Assembly (NCBI GenBank): GCA_001314845.1
Contig: LJZQ01000014.1
Location: 25,744 to 89,743, forward strand
Source of the DNA: Marinobacter excellens HL-55
GTDB lineage: Bacteria > Pseudomonadota > Gammaproteobacteria > Pseudomonadales > Oleiphilaceae
Direction of reading: 5' to 3'
Length of the DNA stretch: 64,000 bases
The notes beneath the pieces were generated by a model that did no database searches, had not been told where the DNA came from, and saw only the letters and a list, made by a program, of their open reading frames with translations. Shown in pieces: positions 9,207 through 16,708 of the stretch. A program made the position numbers and the translations under genes. Numbering within the stretch: the stretch's first letter is position 1; each line of letters begins with the position of its first letter.

Positions 9207-9234
9207 GGGTCAGACCCCGTTCGGGGTCAGACCC
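9207..9234. repeat. Paired GGGTCAGACCCC palindromic repeat
   Basis: Two direct copies of the palindromic unit, GGGTCAGACCCC at 9207-9218 and GGGGTCAGACCC at 9223-9234, are separated by GTTC. Each unit is itself a dyad (GGGTC-A-GACCC). Confidence 0.8.
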
Positions 9235-9247
9235 ATGAAAACAAAAG

Positions 9248-9273
9248 CGCCCAGCACAACGCTGGGCGTTTTT
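9248..9273 (+). terminator. Rho-independent terminator downstream of argG
   Basis: CGCCCAGC / GCTGGGCG, 8-bp stem, loop ACAAC, followed by TTTTT and preceded by a short A run, so it may work in both directions. It separates argG from the toxin-antitoxin pair. Confidence 0.88.
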
Positions 9274-9326
9274 GTCTCTATCGTGCGATACTTGGCCGAG
9301 TTAGTATGAGCTAACAGGAGCTAGTC

Positions 9327-9527
9327 ATGGACAACAGAGTTCAGCAAGTGATTAAGAAGCTTGAACACTTGCCAGCAGACCGTTTATCCGAGGTTGAGGA
9401 TTTCATTGATTTTCTGAGCCAGAGAGAACGTGAGCATCATATGCGCAAGGATTTCGCGCGGGGAGCGGAGGCTTCTTTCCATAAGGTATGGGATAACGAC
9501 GAAGATGCAGCCTACGACAAACTTTGA
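9327..9527 (+). CDS. Antitoxin, DUF2281-like
   Basis: A 66-residue acidic protein. The N-terminus MDNRVQQVIKKLEHLPADRL, followed by a VEDFIDFL segment, matches DUF2281-type antitoxins, and the C-terminal half is charged and probably disordered until it binds the toxin. It overlaps the following PemK/MazF-like gene by 23 bases, which is the usual antitoxin-first coupling. CAGGAG precedes the ATG. A small dyad (GTTAG at 9300, CTAAC at 9311) immediately upstream could be an autoregulatory operator; that is an inference. Confidence 0.8.
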   Translation: MDNRVQQVIKKLEHLPADRLSEVEDFIDFLSQREREHHMRKDFARGAEASFHKVWDNDEDAAYDKL

Positions 9528-9864
9528 ATTTGGTGATGTGGTTCTGGTTGGTTTTCCCTTTACCAACCTGAAGACCACAAAAAAGCGCCCTGCAGTGGTT
9601 ATAAGTTCTTCAGCTTATCAGGCTTACCGTCCAGATCTTGTGATAATGGCGATTACCAGTCGGATCAGAGATCCCCTCAGTTATGGTGAGGCGTTGATAG
9701 AGGGCTGGGAACAGGCGGGTTTGCTGAAACCTTCGGTGATGAAACCCCTGATCGCAACCGTCGAGCAGTCAATCATTTTGAAACGAATGGGTTTCCTGAA
9801 CACAAACGACCAAGTTCAGTTGAAAAGCGTACTGCATGGAATTTTAGAACTTAATAATAAATAG
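9505..9864 (+). CDS. PemK/MazF-type toxin (endoribonuclease)
   Basis: A 119-residue protein beginning MQPTTNFEFGDVVLVGFPFT, the typical beta-strand opening of the MazF/PemK fold, followed by KKRPAVVISS with the conserved K-x-R-P-A-V-V motif. Family members cleave mRNA at short sequence motifs, and the antitoxin blocks the active site. The ATG at 9505 lies inside the antitoxin gene; an upstream in-frame ATG at 9430 would translate antitoxin sequence in another frame and is rejected. The pair sits alone between argG and an AraC gene. Confidence 0.85.
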   Translation: MQPTTNFEFGDVVLVGFPFTNLKTTKKRPAVVISSSAYQAYRPDLVIMAITSRIRDPLSYGEALIEGWEQAGLLKPSVMKPLIATVEQSIILKRMGFLNTNDQVQLKSVLHGILELNNK

Positions 9865-9871
9865 AAAAAAT

Positions 9872-10894
9872 ATGCCAGCATTCGGAACCGCCTCTGTCGC
9901 CGCCCTGCGCCAATACGTTCGCTATGCCGATGCCAAGGGCATCAGCACCTCAGAGCTGTTCAGCAAGGCCGGTCTTGAGCCGAAAACCCTTGATACCGAT
10001 GACGGCCGCCTGACCGGCGAGCAGTTACAAACGTTTATTCGCCTGCTGGCCGAAGCGTCCGGCAATCCCATCCTTGGCCTGGAAACCGGCGATTTCGTTC
10101 AGCCCGGTTCCTACAGTGTGCTTGGCTACATCACCATGAGCTGTGCCACGCTGGGGGAGGCGGTCACCCGAATTGCGCCTTATGAGAAGCTGGTGGGTGA
10201 TATGGGCACGACTGGCCTTCGAATGAAGGGCAATGAAGTATCGTTGGTGTGGAGCTGCAACTTTACCGATCCTGTGGTTTGGCCCCAGGTGGTGGATAAT
10301 GTGTTCGCCTCCTGGATTAATTACGCTCGCTGGCTGGCAGATAACGATAACGCCTCTCCAATCCGGGTTGCCCTGAAACGCTCCGCTCCAGGCCCTGACT
10401 ATGAGGGCGCTTATCAGGAGCGCTGGGGCTGCCCGGTTGAGTTCGAAGCGCCGGAGAATGTGGTGACCATGCCCCAGGATCTGCTGGCCACCCGCCTTCG
10501 CCAGCCAGACCCGTTGCTGCGCAAGACCCTTGAAGTCCATGCGCTGTCGCAGTTGGCACTGCTGGATAACGACACCGATCTGACCTCCAGAGTGAAGCAG
10601 GGCATTCAGAAGCAGCTGTCCAGCGGCGTGACCCGGCAAGACATGATCGCCGAAGCATTGGGCATGACCAGTCGCACGTTGCAGCGCAAACTGAGCCAGG
10701 AGGGGGTTTCCTATCAGGGGCTGCTCGATGACGTGCGCCAGCAAATGGCCGAGGATTACCTGCGTAACACCGGGATGAGTATTCCCGACATTGCCCTGAG
10801 GTTGGGGTACAGCGAGACCACGTCTTTTCATCGCAAGTTCAAGGCGGCAACAGGGCAGACGCCGGGGGATTATCGCCGGGGTCTGACCCAATAA
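9872..10894 (+). CDS. AraC-family transcriptional regulator (OruR/Arabinose_bd type)
   Basis: A 340-residue regulator. The N-terminal effector-binding domain (about 15-200) resembles the group that includes OruR of Pseudomonas (GSYSVLGYITMSCATLGEA). The C-terminal AraC DNA-binding domain (about 235-336) has two helix-turn-helix units, with MIAEALGMTSRTLQRKL and SIPDIALRLGYSETTSFHR. The effector and target are not evident, since no matching catabolic genes are adjacent. The start is seven bases after the toxin stop and has no strong ribosome-binding site. Its last five codons (RGLTQ) overlap a GGGGTCTGACCC repeat unit. Confidence 0.9.
   Translation: MPAFGTASVAALRQYVRYADAKGISTSELFSKAGLEPKTLDTDDGRLTGEQLQTFIRLLAEASGNPILGLETGDFVQPGSYSVLGYITMSCATLGEAVTRIAPYEKLVGDMGTTGLRMKGNEVSLVWSCNFTDPVVWPQVVDNVFASWINYARWLADNDNASPIRVALKRSAPGPDYEGAYQERWGCPVEFEAPENVVTMPQDLLATRLRQPDPLLRKTLEVHALSQLALLDNDTDLTSRVKQGIQKQLSSGVTRQDMIAEALGMTSRTLQRKLSQEGVSYQGLLDDVRQQMAEDYLRNTGMSIPDIALRLGYSETTSFHRKFKAATGQTPGDYRRGLTQ
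10878..10889. repeat. GGGGTCTGACCC repeat unit inside the end of the AraC gene
   Basis: A single unit of the palindromic repeat family is read as codons for R-G-L-T at the end of the regulator, just before its stop codon. Confidence 0.6.
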
Positions 10895-10896
10895 AA

Positions 10897-10920
10897 AAGC
10901 CAGCTCATGGGAGCTGGCTT
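10897..10920. terminator. Bidirectional terminator hairpin
   Basis: AAGCCAGCTC / GAGCTGGCTT, 10-bp stem with ATGG loop. The T run is strong only on the minus strand (TTTTTT follows there); the plus-strand tail is TTGAAATTTT. It can end the AraC gene and back up the minus-strand response-regulator transcript. Confidence 0.8.
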
Positions 10921-10984
10921 GAAATTTTCGGAACGAACGAAAGGCCTGAAACAATCGTAATTCCTGTGGAGGCAGCCCCATAAA

Positions 10985-11016
10985 ATGGCGGAGTTACTAC
11001 TCGGCTCCTCCGCCAT
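10985..11016 (-). terminator. Hairpin terminator for the minus-strand response regulator
   Basis: ATGGCGGAG at 10985-10993 pairs exactly with CTCCGCCAT at 11008-11016. On the minus strand the stem is followed by TTTTA. It lies about 100 bases after the stop codon of the response-regulator gene. Confidence 0.65.
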
Positions 11017-11112
11017 GGGCGGATACTGCTTGATTCCACAATGTCAGAATAAGCTCTGACGCCCCCGTCTGTCTGTTTGTGATCTGTGTCTCGTTGTTAC
11101 TCTTTGTGATGA

Positions 11113-12084
11113 CTATGCACCTTCCCGTATCTCGGGTTTGGTTTCGGTAAATCTGCGGGTTTCGTAGGCGTCTACTAGGCCCTGAACGGCGGCGCGCTCG
11201 ATATCCTGAACCAATGGCGTGCCGTCCTGGGCATCTGCTTTGCACAGCACCATGCCGGCTTCGACCGAAATATAGCCAGCGGTGGTCTTCAGGGCTTTGT
11301 GGTTGATGCCATCAAAAATTCGCCGGAACGCCGTGGTGGTGCAGTGATCGCTCGTCTGGAAGTAAGACACAATGGCAAACTGGTTGTCACCCACACGACA
11401 CAAAGCATCAATAGGGCGAATCAGTGTGTTCAGGCGGCGGGCAATGCCCACGGCCAGTTCGCTCATTACGCTGGGTGGATGCTTGCGCTTGAGATCCTGC
11501 CAGTTGCGGATGCCACACATCACATAGGCCGTTGAGCCAGCGCGGGATTCGGCGTGGCGCAGGGTTTTCTGCAGGCGTTGACGGGCGTATTTGGCGTTAC
11601 ACAGACCGGTTTCCAGATCAATGATGTTGGTGGCCTCGAGTTCCCGGTTGTTTTCCACCAGCAGTGCGTTGGCCCGCAGCAATGTGTTTTGGCGGTCGGC
11701 CATGCGGTCTGCCGCAAAAACTCGCGATACCAACTGTTTGGTCATGTCGGACTTGTAGATGAAGTCGTCCACGCCCCGATCAAAGGCTTCCGACAGCGCC
11801 TCGACGCTTTCCCGGGCAGTCAGCAGAATCACATAGGTGTAGTGATTGTCCTGTTCATCCTGCTGGCGCACATGGTCGGTTAGTTGCAGACCGTCCATTT
11901 CAGGCATCAGCCAATCGGCAATCAGCAGGCTGACCTGTCGCTTTTCCATCAGTTTCAGGGCGTCTGGCGCATTGTTGGCGATTCTTATGTCGCGGTAGCC
12001 GGCATTTCGCAGCGTGCGGCCAACCACCATGCTGCTGAATTTGGCGTCGTCTACGACGAGAATGGGTAGGTCCAGATTGGGCAT
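11113..12084 (-). CDS. Response regulator with receiver and degenerate GGDEF domain
   Basis: A 323-residue cytoplasmic protein. The receiver domain (about 8-125) has the acidic pair VVDD (residues 11-13), the phosphoacceptor Asp57 in LLIADWLMPEMDG and a Lys in YKSD at about 107. A linker helix leads to a GGDEF-like domain (about 165-310) that keeps DLETGLCNAKYARQRL but has GDNQF where a diguanylate cyclase has GGDEF/GGEEF. Catalysis is therefore unlikely; it may bind nucleotide, dimerise or signal through protein contact. The ATG at 12084 is chosen because the protein then starts just before the receiver beta strand. It diverges from yajQ, which encodes a reported c-di-GMP-binding protein. 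Confidence 0.85.
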   Translation of the reverse strand: MPNLDLPILVVDDAKFSSMVVGRTLRNAGYRDIRIANNAPDALKLMEKRQVSLLIADWLMPEMDGLQLTDHVRQQDEQDNHYTYVILLTARESVEALSEAFDRGVDDFIYKSDMTKQLVSRVFAADRMADRQNTLLRANALLVENNRELEATNIIDLETGLCNAKYARQRLQKTLRHAESRAGSTAYVMCGIRNWQDLKRKHPPSVMSELAVGIARRLNTLIRPIDALCRVGDNQFAIVSYFQTSDHCTTTAFRRIFDGINHKALKTTAGYISVEAGMVLCKADAQDGTPLVQDIERAAVQGLVDAYETRRFTETKPEIREGA

Positions 12085-12220
12085 CGTTTGTCTACTTCTT
12101 ACCAGTCCATTGTCAGATGCGGTTCGCCGCCGCTCTTGGTATGCTTTGGCGCTTCGGAACATCCGGTATTTATAATGTCGCCACAGTATACCCCTCACTG
12201 GCCTTTGGAGAATAACGACC

Positions 12221-12703
12221 ATGCCTTCTTTTGACATTGTTTCAGAAATTGAGATGCACGAAGTGACCAATGCGGTGGATCAGGCCAAGCGTGATCTGGG
12301 CAATCGCTGGGACTTCAAAAATGTTCAGGCAGACATCGAGCTGGAAGACAAGCGCATCATCGTGAGCGCGGAACAGGAGTTTCAGCTGGAGCAACTGATT
12401 GATTTGCTGCGGATGGCGTTCGCCAAGCGGAACATTGATGCCCGCGCCCTGGCAGAAGACGGTGAGAGCAAGGCCGGCAAGCTGGTAAAGCAGCACTTTG
12501 CGCTCAAGCAGGGCATCGAAACCGATATGGCCAAGAAGATCGTGAAGATGATTAAAGATCAGAAAATGAAGGTTCAGGCCAGTATTCAGGGTGATAAGGT
12601 GCGGGTAACCGGCAAGAAACGGGACGACCTGCAGGAAGCGATTGCCATGTTGCGTGAGGCCGAGCTGGAACTGCCATTGCAGTTCGACAACTTCCGCGAT
12701 TGA
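12221..12703 (+). CDS. yajQ: YajQ-family nucleotide-binding protein
   Basis: A 160-residue protein with the full-length YajQ pattern: [20 protein letters not shown] at the N-terminus, [13 protein letters not shown], and [20 protein letters not shown] near the C-terminus. Two ferredoxin-like domains are expected. Family members bind c-di-GMP in Xanthomonas and Pseudomonas and act as transcription cofactors; they have also been linked to tRNA and GTP binding. GGAG precedes the ATG. The upstream region is shared with the divergent response regulator. Confidence 0.95.
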   Translation: MPSFDIVSEIEMHEVTNAVDQAKRDLGNRWDFKNVQADIELEDKRIIVSAEQEFQLEQLIDLLRMAFAKRNIDARALAEDGESKAGKLVKQHFALKQGIETDMAKKIVKMIKDQKMKVQASIQGDKVRVTGKKRDDLQEAIAMLREAELELPLQFDNFRD

Positions 12704-12709
12704 TGGCGT

Positions 12710-14143
12710 GTGCGAAGGGGTTGCCACCAGCCCGTAAACCAAGGAGTTCGACTTATCATTGGTAAACTGTTCGCCCTGATCTTGGATTTCCTGCGCATAT
12801 ACACCCGCTGGCAAGTGCTTGCCCTGTTGTTTCTCGGGTTTTCTGCCGGGTTACCGTTTTTGCTGGTGTTTTCCACGTTGAATGCCCGGCTGGCGGATGT
12901 GGGTGTGCAAACCGCCACCATCGGGTTTTTCAGCTGGTTGGGGATTACCTACTCCATCAAGGTGTTTTGGGCCCCGGTGGTCGATCGGCTGAAGTTGCCG
13001 GTGCTGGACCGACTGCTAGGTAAGCGCCGAAGCTGGATTTTGCTGGCCCAGGCCGGCATTGCCACCGGGCTTTACCTGATGGCCAAGGTGGACCCGGTGG
13101 TGGCTCCGCAAATGCTGGCGCTGTTCGGGCTGCTGGTGGCGTTCTCGTCTGCAACGCAAGACGTGGCCATTGATGCCTATCGAATCGAGATTGCGGAAGA
13201 GCGTTTACAGGCGGCGCTGGCGGCCACCTATATCTTCGGTTATCGGCTGGCCTTGCTGGTGGCCGGTGCGGGGGCCCTGTACCTGGCAGAATACTGGTCC
13301 TGGGAGGTGTCATACCAGGTGATGGCGGCCTTGGTGGGCGTGGGCGCACTGACGGTGCTGGTGGTTCGGGAACCGCGCGTGAACCACTTCGCCGCAGCCC
13401 AGGATATTGCGCACAAGATAGAGGAAGAGGCGGGCAAACGAGCCCATCTTCCGCCCCGGATTGCCCGGTTTGCGGGTTGGTTCTATGCCGCTATTGCCGG
13501 GCCGTTTCTGGATTTCTTCGGGCGCTACAAAGAGATGGCCATCGCCATTTTGCTGCTGGTGGCGGTGTACCGGATTTCTGATATCGCGATGGGCGTGATG
13601 GCCAATCCTTTTTATCTGGATTTTATGGGTTTCAGCAAAACCCAGGTGGCAGACGTCACCAAGATCTTTGGCTTTTTCATGACCATCATAGGCTCGCTGC
13701 TGGGTGGTGTTCTGGTCGTACGCTACGGTGTGCGCAATATCCTGCTGGTGGGCGCCATTCTGACAGCTGCCACAAACTTGCTGTTTGTGTATCTCGCTCA
13801 GTACCCACCCAACATTGTGACCCTGGCGGTGGTGGTGAGTGCCGATAACCTCAGCGGCGGCATCGCCAATGTGGCGTTGATTGCCTGGCTCTCCAGCATG
13901 ACCAGTGCGTCTTTCACCGCCACTCAATACGCATTATTCAGCTCGCTGATGACGCTGCCCGGTAAATTCCTCGGCGGTTTCTCCGGCATCGTCGTCGCCA
14001 ATTTCGGCTATGCCGAGTTCTTTGCGATTGCTTCCGTAATGGGTATTCCAGCCGTGTTGCTGGTGCTCTATATGATGAAGCACGGCGCCAGGCTGGATGC
14101 TCTGGCACCGGTGAAAGACACCGAAGACGCCCTGGTCAAATAA
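12710..14143 (+). CDS. AmpG-like MFS permease
   Basis: An inner-membrane major facilitator protein of about 460-477 residues with 12 hydrophobic helices, closest in pattern to AmpG muropeptide permeases (LLFLGFSAGLPFLLVFSTL in helix 1, GITYSIKVFWAPVVDRL, GKRRSWILLAQ in the loop between helices 2 and 3, and ATQDVAIDAYRIE). AmpG imports anhydromuropeptides for peptidoglycan recycling and beta-lactamase induction. The start is unclear. The only in-frame standard codon near the front is GTG at 12710, which has no ribosome-binding site; a strong AAGGAG at 12741-12746 is followed only by ATC (12755) and ATT (12758). It directly follows yajQ. Confidence 0.85.
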   Translation: MRRGCHQPVNQGVRLIIGKLFALILDFLRIYTRWQVLALLFLGFSAGLPFLLVFSTLNARLADVGVQTATIGFFSWLGITYSIKVFWAPVVDRLKLPVLDRLLGKRRSWILLAQAGIATGLYLMAKVDPVVAPQMLALFGLLVAFSSATQDVAIDAYRIEIAEERLQAALAATYIFGYRLALLVAGAGALYLAEYWSWEVSYQVMAALVGVGALTVLVVREPRVNHFAAAQDIAHKIEEEAGKRAHLPPRIARFAGWFYAAIAGPFLDFFGRYKEMAIAILLLVAVYRISDIAMGVMANPFYLDFMGFSKTQVADVTKIFGFFMTIIGSLLGGVLVVRYGVRNILLVGAILTAATNLLFVYLAQYPPNIVTLAVVVSADNLSGGIANVALIAWLSSMTSASFTATQYALFSSLMTLPGKFLGGFSGIVVANFGYAEFFAIASVMGIPAVLLVLYMMKHGARLDALAPVKDTEDALVK

Positions 14144-14158
14144 ATTGGGGTCAGAAAC

Positions 14159-14213
14159 GGGGTCAGACCCCCGCGCGGCCCTAAGGCCCAAAGACGCGCG
14201 CGGGTCTGACCCC
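14159..14213. repeat. 55-nt palindromic repeat element, full copy
   Basis: GGGGTCAGACCCCCGCGCGG opens the element and GGGTCTGACCCC closes it. The arms face each other around CTAAGGCCCAAAGAC with inner complementary GCGCGG/CGCGCG tracts. It lies between the convergent MFS and selO genes and is nearly identical to the copy at 37.9 kb. A partial unit (GGGGTCAGA) precedes it at 14147 and a decayed one (GGGGGCTGACC) follows at 14225. It could also end transcription from both sides. Confidence 0.85.
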
Positions 14214-14250
14214 TTAGGACGCACGGGGGCTGACCTTTTAGACGTACCCC

Positions 14251-15705
14251 TTAGGAAGAGCAGCTGATATTCAGGTGCTTGCCCCAGTCCGGCGGCAGGG
14301 AGGCGTAGTGTTCGTGTTCGGGTTGTTCGTCGAAGGGGTTTTCCAGCACTTTTAACAGATCTTTGAGTGGGGCGTAGTCGCCGTTTTGGGCTTCCATGAT
14401 CACCTGTTGGGCCAGGTAGTTGCGCAGGATGTATTTGGGGTTTACCTGGCGCATGGCGTATTCGCGTTCGTCGTGGGCGCGGGTTTCCTTCTGCAGGCGG
14501 GCTTCAAAACGCTCCAGCCATTCGTCAGCGACGCTGCGGTCGGTGAACAGGTCTAGTACCGGGGCGTTGCCATGGCGGTTCAGGTTGGAGATGCCACGGA
14601 AGAAGCGGGTGTAATCGATCCGGTGCTCGTGCAGCATGCTGAAGGTGTCCATGATCAGGCTCATGTCTGACTCTTCCGCTTCTTCCAGCCCCAGTTTTGT
14701 TTTCATGTTGTTCTTGAAATGTTCGTTGTAGGCGATTTCGTACCGGCGCATTCCCCGGCGGACGTCATCTTCATCCATGATGGGTAGCAGGGCGTTGGCC
14801 AGGTACTGGCAATTGACAAAGCCGGTGTGCGGTTGGCGGTTGTAAGCATAGCGGCCGCCCTGGTCGGTGTGGTTGCAGATGTAGCCGGCGTCGAAGTCGT
14901 CCAGAAAGGCATAGGGGCCGTAGTCGAAAGTGTCGCCAATGATCGACATGTTGTCGCTGTTCATTACCCCATGGCAGAAGCCCACGGCTTGCCAGTCCGC
15001 GATCAGCCGGGCCGTGCGTTCCACCACTTCTTCAAACCAGCGCTGATGGCGCTGCTCTTCCGGCAGGCTGATCAGATGCGGGAAGTGTAGGGTGATCACA
15101 TGCTCCAGCAGGGTTTTCAGAGCCTCCGGGCCTTCATGGTGCGCAGCGAATTCGAAGTGCCCGAAGCGGATGTGGCTTTGCGCTACGCGCATCAGCGCAG
15201 CGGCGGTTTCGATGGATTCCCGCCGCACAGGATCTTTCGCGCTGATCATGAACAGGGCGCGGGTAGTGGCAATGCCCAGTCCGTGCATGGCTTCAGAGCA
15301 CAGGTATTCGCGAATGGTGGAGCGCAACACCGCCCGCCCGTCGCCAAATCGGGAGTAGGGGGTGGTGCCTGCACCTTTCAGGTGCCAATCCCAGCGGGTG
15401 CCGCCTGGCGCCACGGTTTCCCAAAGTAACAAACCTCTGCCATCGCCTAACTCCGGGTTGTAAACACCAAATTGGTGCCCAGTGTACTTCATTGCCACGG
15501 GGTCCATTCCGTCCAGCAACTCCAGCCCAGCACCTACTTTCGCCCAGTCCGCTTCGTTTTGAACATGAAAGCCCAGCTGTGTTGCGAGCTTGTGATTGAA
15601 GCACACCATTCTGGGCTCGGACAAAGGCGTTGGTTGCACCCGTGTGTAGAAGCTGTCTGGTAGTTCCAGGTAACGGTGTTCTATTTTGACGGTGCTTTTG
15701 GGCAT
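14251..15705 (-). CDS. selO: SelO/YdiU protein adenylyltransferase
   Basis: A 484-residue pseudokinase-fold enzyme that transfers AMP to protein Ser/Thr/Tyr and is tied to redox stress. Family motifs are GHQFGVYNPELGDGRGLLL (about 75-93), the active-site region CHGVMNSDNMSIIGDTFDYG (about 245-264) and RQVNPKYILRNYL near the C-terminus. The protein ends SCSS; that cysteine occupies the place of selenocysteine in the animal enzyme. Length is normal for bacteria. It stands alone, flanked on both sides by palindromic repeats. Confidence 0.95.
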   Translation of the reverse strand: MPKSTVKIEHRYLELPDSFYTRVQPTPLSEPRMVCFNHKLATQLGFHVQNEADWAKVGAGLELLDGMDPVAMKYTGHQFGVYNPELGDGRGLLLWETVAPGGTRWDWHLKGAGTTPYSRFGDGRAVLRSTIREYLCSEAMHGLGIATTRALFMISAKDPVRRESIETAAALMRVAQSHIRFGHFEFAAHHEGPEALKTLLEHVITLHFPHLISLPEEQRHQRWFEEVVERTARLIADWQAVGFCHGVMNSDNMSIIGDTFDYGPYAFLDDFDAGYICNHTDQGGRYAYNRQPHTGFVNCQYLANALLPIMDEDDVRRGMRRYEIAYNEHFKNNMKTKLGLEEAEESDMSLIMDTFSMLHEHRIDYTRFFRGISNLNRHGNAPVLDLFTDRSVADEWLERFEARLQKETRAHDEREYAMRQVNPKYILRNYLAQQVIMEAQNGDYAPLKDLLKVLENPFDEQPEHEHYASLPPDWGKHLNISCSS

Positions 15706-15752
15706 GGGTTGGCCTGGTTCTTGAATTGGTTTTTAGAGCGGAGTCAGCGTCT

Positions 15753-15871
15753 AAAACGGGGTCAGACCCCTGTGCGGCCCAAAACGGGTCAGACCCCTGT
15801 GCGGCCCAAAACGGGTCAGACCCCCGTGCGGCCATAAGGCCTCAATGCGCATGTGGGTCAGACCCTTAAGA
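15753..15871. repeat. Tandem array of the palindromic repeat (three direct units plus a fourth)
   Basis: Three direct copies of a 26-28-nt unit (AAAACGGGTCAGACCCCTGT followed by GCGGCC) start at 15753, 15781 and 15808. A variant arm, GCGCATGTGGGTCAGACCC, ends at 15871. It occupies the divergent region between selO and the sugar phosphatase gene, so it may also affect their promoters. Confidence 0.85.
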
Positions 15872-15891
15872 TTGCAGAGCGGGATGGGTAA

Positions 15892-16695
15892 ATGCAACCA
15901 CACTTGATTGTTTTTACGGATCTGGATGGCACCTTGCTGGATCATCACAGTTACAGCTGGCGGGCGGCGAAGCCGGCTATGGCGCGGCTGGGGGCTAACG
16001 GTATTCCGTTGATTCTCAACTCCAGTAAAACGGCGGCTGAGATCCGTGAGCTGCAGAACATGATGGGCTTGCGGGCGCCGTTTATTGCGGAGAACGGGGC
16101 GGCGGTGGTTATTCCCTCGGGTTGCCTGGGTAATGCGGAGGAAGAGGTGGTCCATGTTGGCGCATCTTATGAGGAGGTCGTTCGCACTCTTTTGGTGCAA
16201 CGTGAGGGCGGCGCACAGTTTCGGAGCTTTGATGACCTGTCTGCGGCGGAGGTGGCTGCGCTGACCCGGTTGACGGTGGCTGAGGCCGCCCGGGCGAAAC
16301 AGCGCCTGGCGACGGTGCCGTTGAAGTGGGACGGCACCGAGGCAGAACTGGCGCAATTCCGTGCGGCACTTGAGCTTGAAGGCTTGCGGTTGGTGCAGGG
16401 CGGGCGTTTTTGGCATGCCATGGGCGCCTTTGATAAAGCCGAGGGGGCCCGGTTCTTGCTGAAGCGTTATCAGGAGCACTATGGCGATGAGCCCATTGTG
16501 ACGATTGCTTTGGGCGACAGCCCGAACGATCAGCGCCTGCTGGAGGCCGCCGACGTACCGGTGGTGATTCGTGGGGTAAACAGTGATCAGGTTCAGTTGC
16601 CGTCGTCCCGGCACGCCATGCGCTCCATCAAGCCCGGCCCGGAGGGTTGGAATGAATGCGTGCTCAATCTGTTGTTTGAGTACGGCTACCAGTAA
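15892..16695 (+). CDS. Glucosyl-3-phosphoglycerate (mannosyl-3-phosphoglycerate-type) phosphatase
   Basis: A 267-residue HAD phosphatase of the MPGP/YedP subfamily. Motif I is FTDLDGTLLD (residues 8-17, nucleophile Asp), motif II is ILNSSKT (about 42-48), and motif IV is ALGDSPNDQRLLE (about 203-215). The C2-type cap is in the middle. In this operon it should remove phosphate from glucosyl-3-phosphoglycerate to give glucosylglycerate. The next gene begins 13 bases after its stop. The specific substrate is inferred from the operon; motifs alone give the mannosyl/glucosyl-phosphoglycerate phosphatase group. Confidence 0.85.
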   Translation: MQPHLIVFTDLDGTLLDHHSYSWRAAKPAMARLGANGIPLILNSSKTAAEIRELQNMMGLRAPFIAENGAAVVIPSGCLGNAEEEVVHVGASYEEVVRTLLVQREGGAQFRSFDDLSAAEVAALTRLTVAEAARAKQRLATVPLKWDGTEAELAQFRAALELEGLRLVQGGRFWHAMGAFDKAEGARFLLKRYQEHYGDEPIVTIALGDSPNDQRLLEAADVPVVIRGVNSDQVQLPSSRHAMRSIKPGPEGWNECVLNLLFEYGYQ

Positions 16696-16708
16696 AGGAG
16701 GAGCCGCC

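Noticed and set aside
10025..10981. Open frame of 318 codons on the minus strand opposite the AraC gene
   Set aside because: Antisense shadow of a well-recognised regulator, with no family features.
15753..15871. Possible small CRISPR array
   Set aside because: The units are directly adjacent with no unique spacers, there are no cas genes, and the unit belongs to the dispersed palindromic repeat family.
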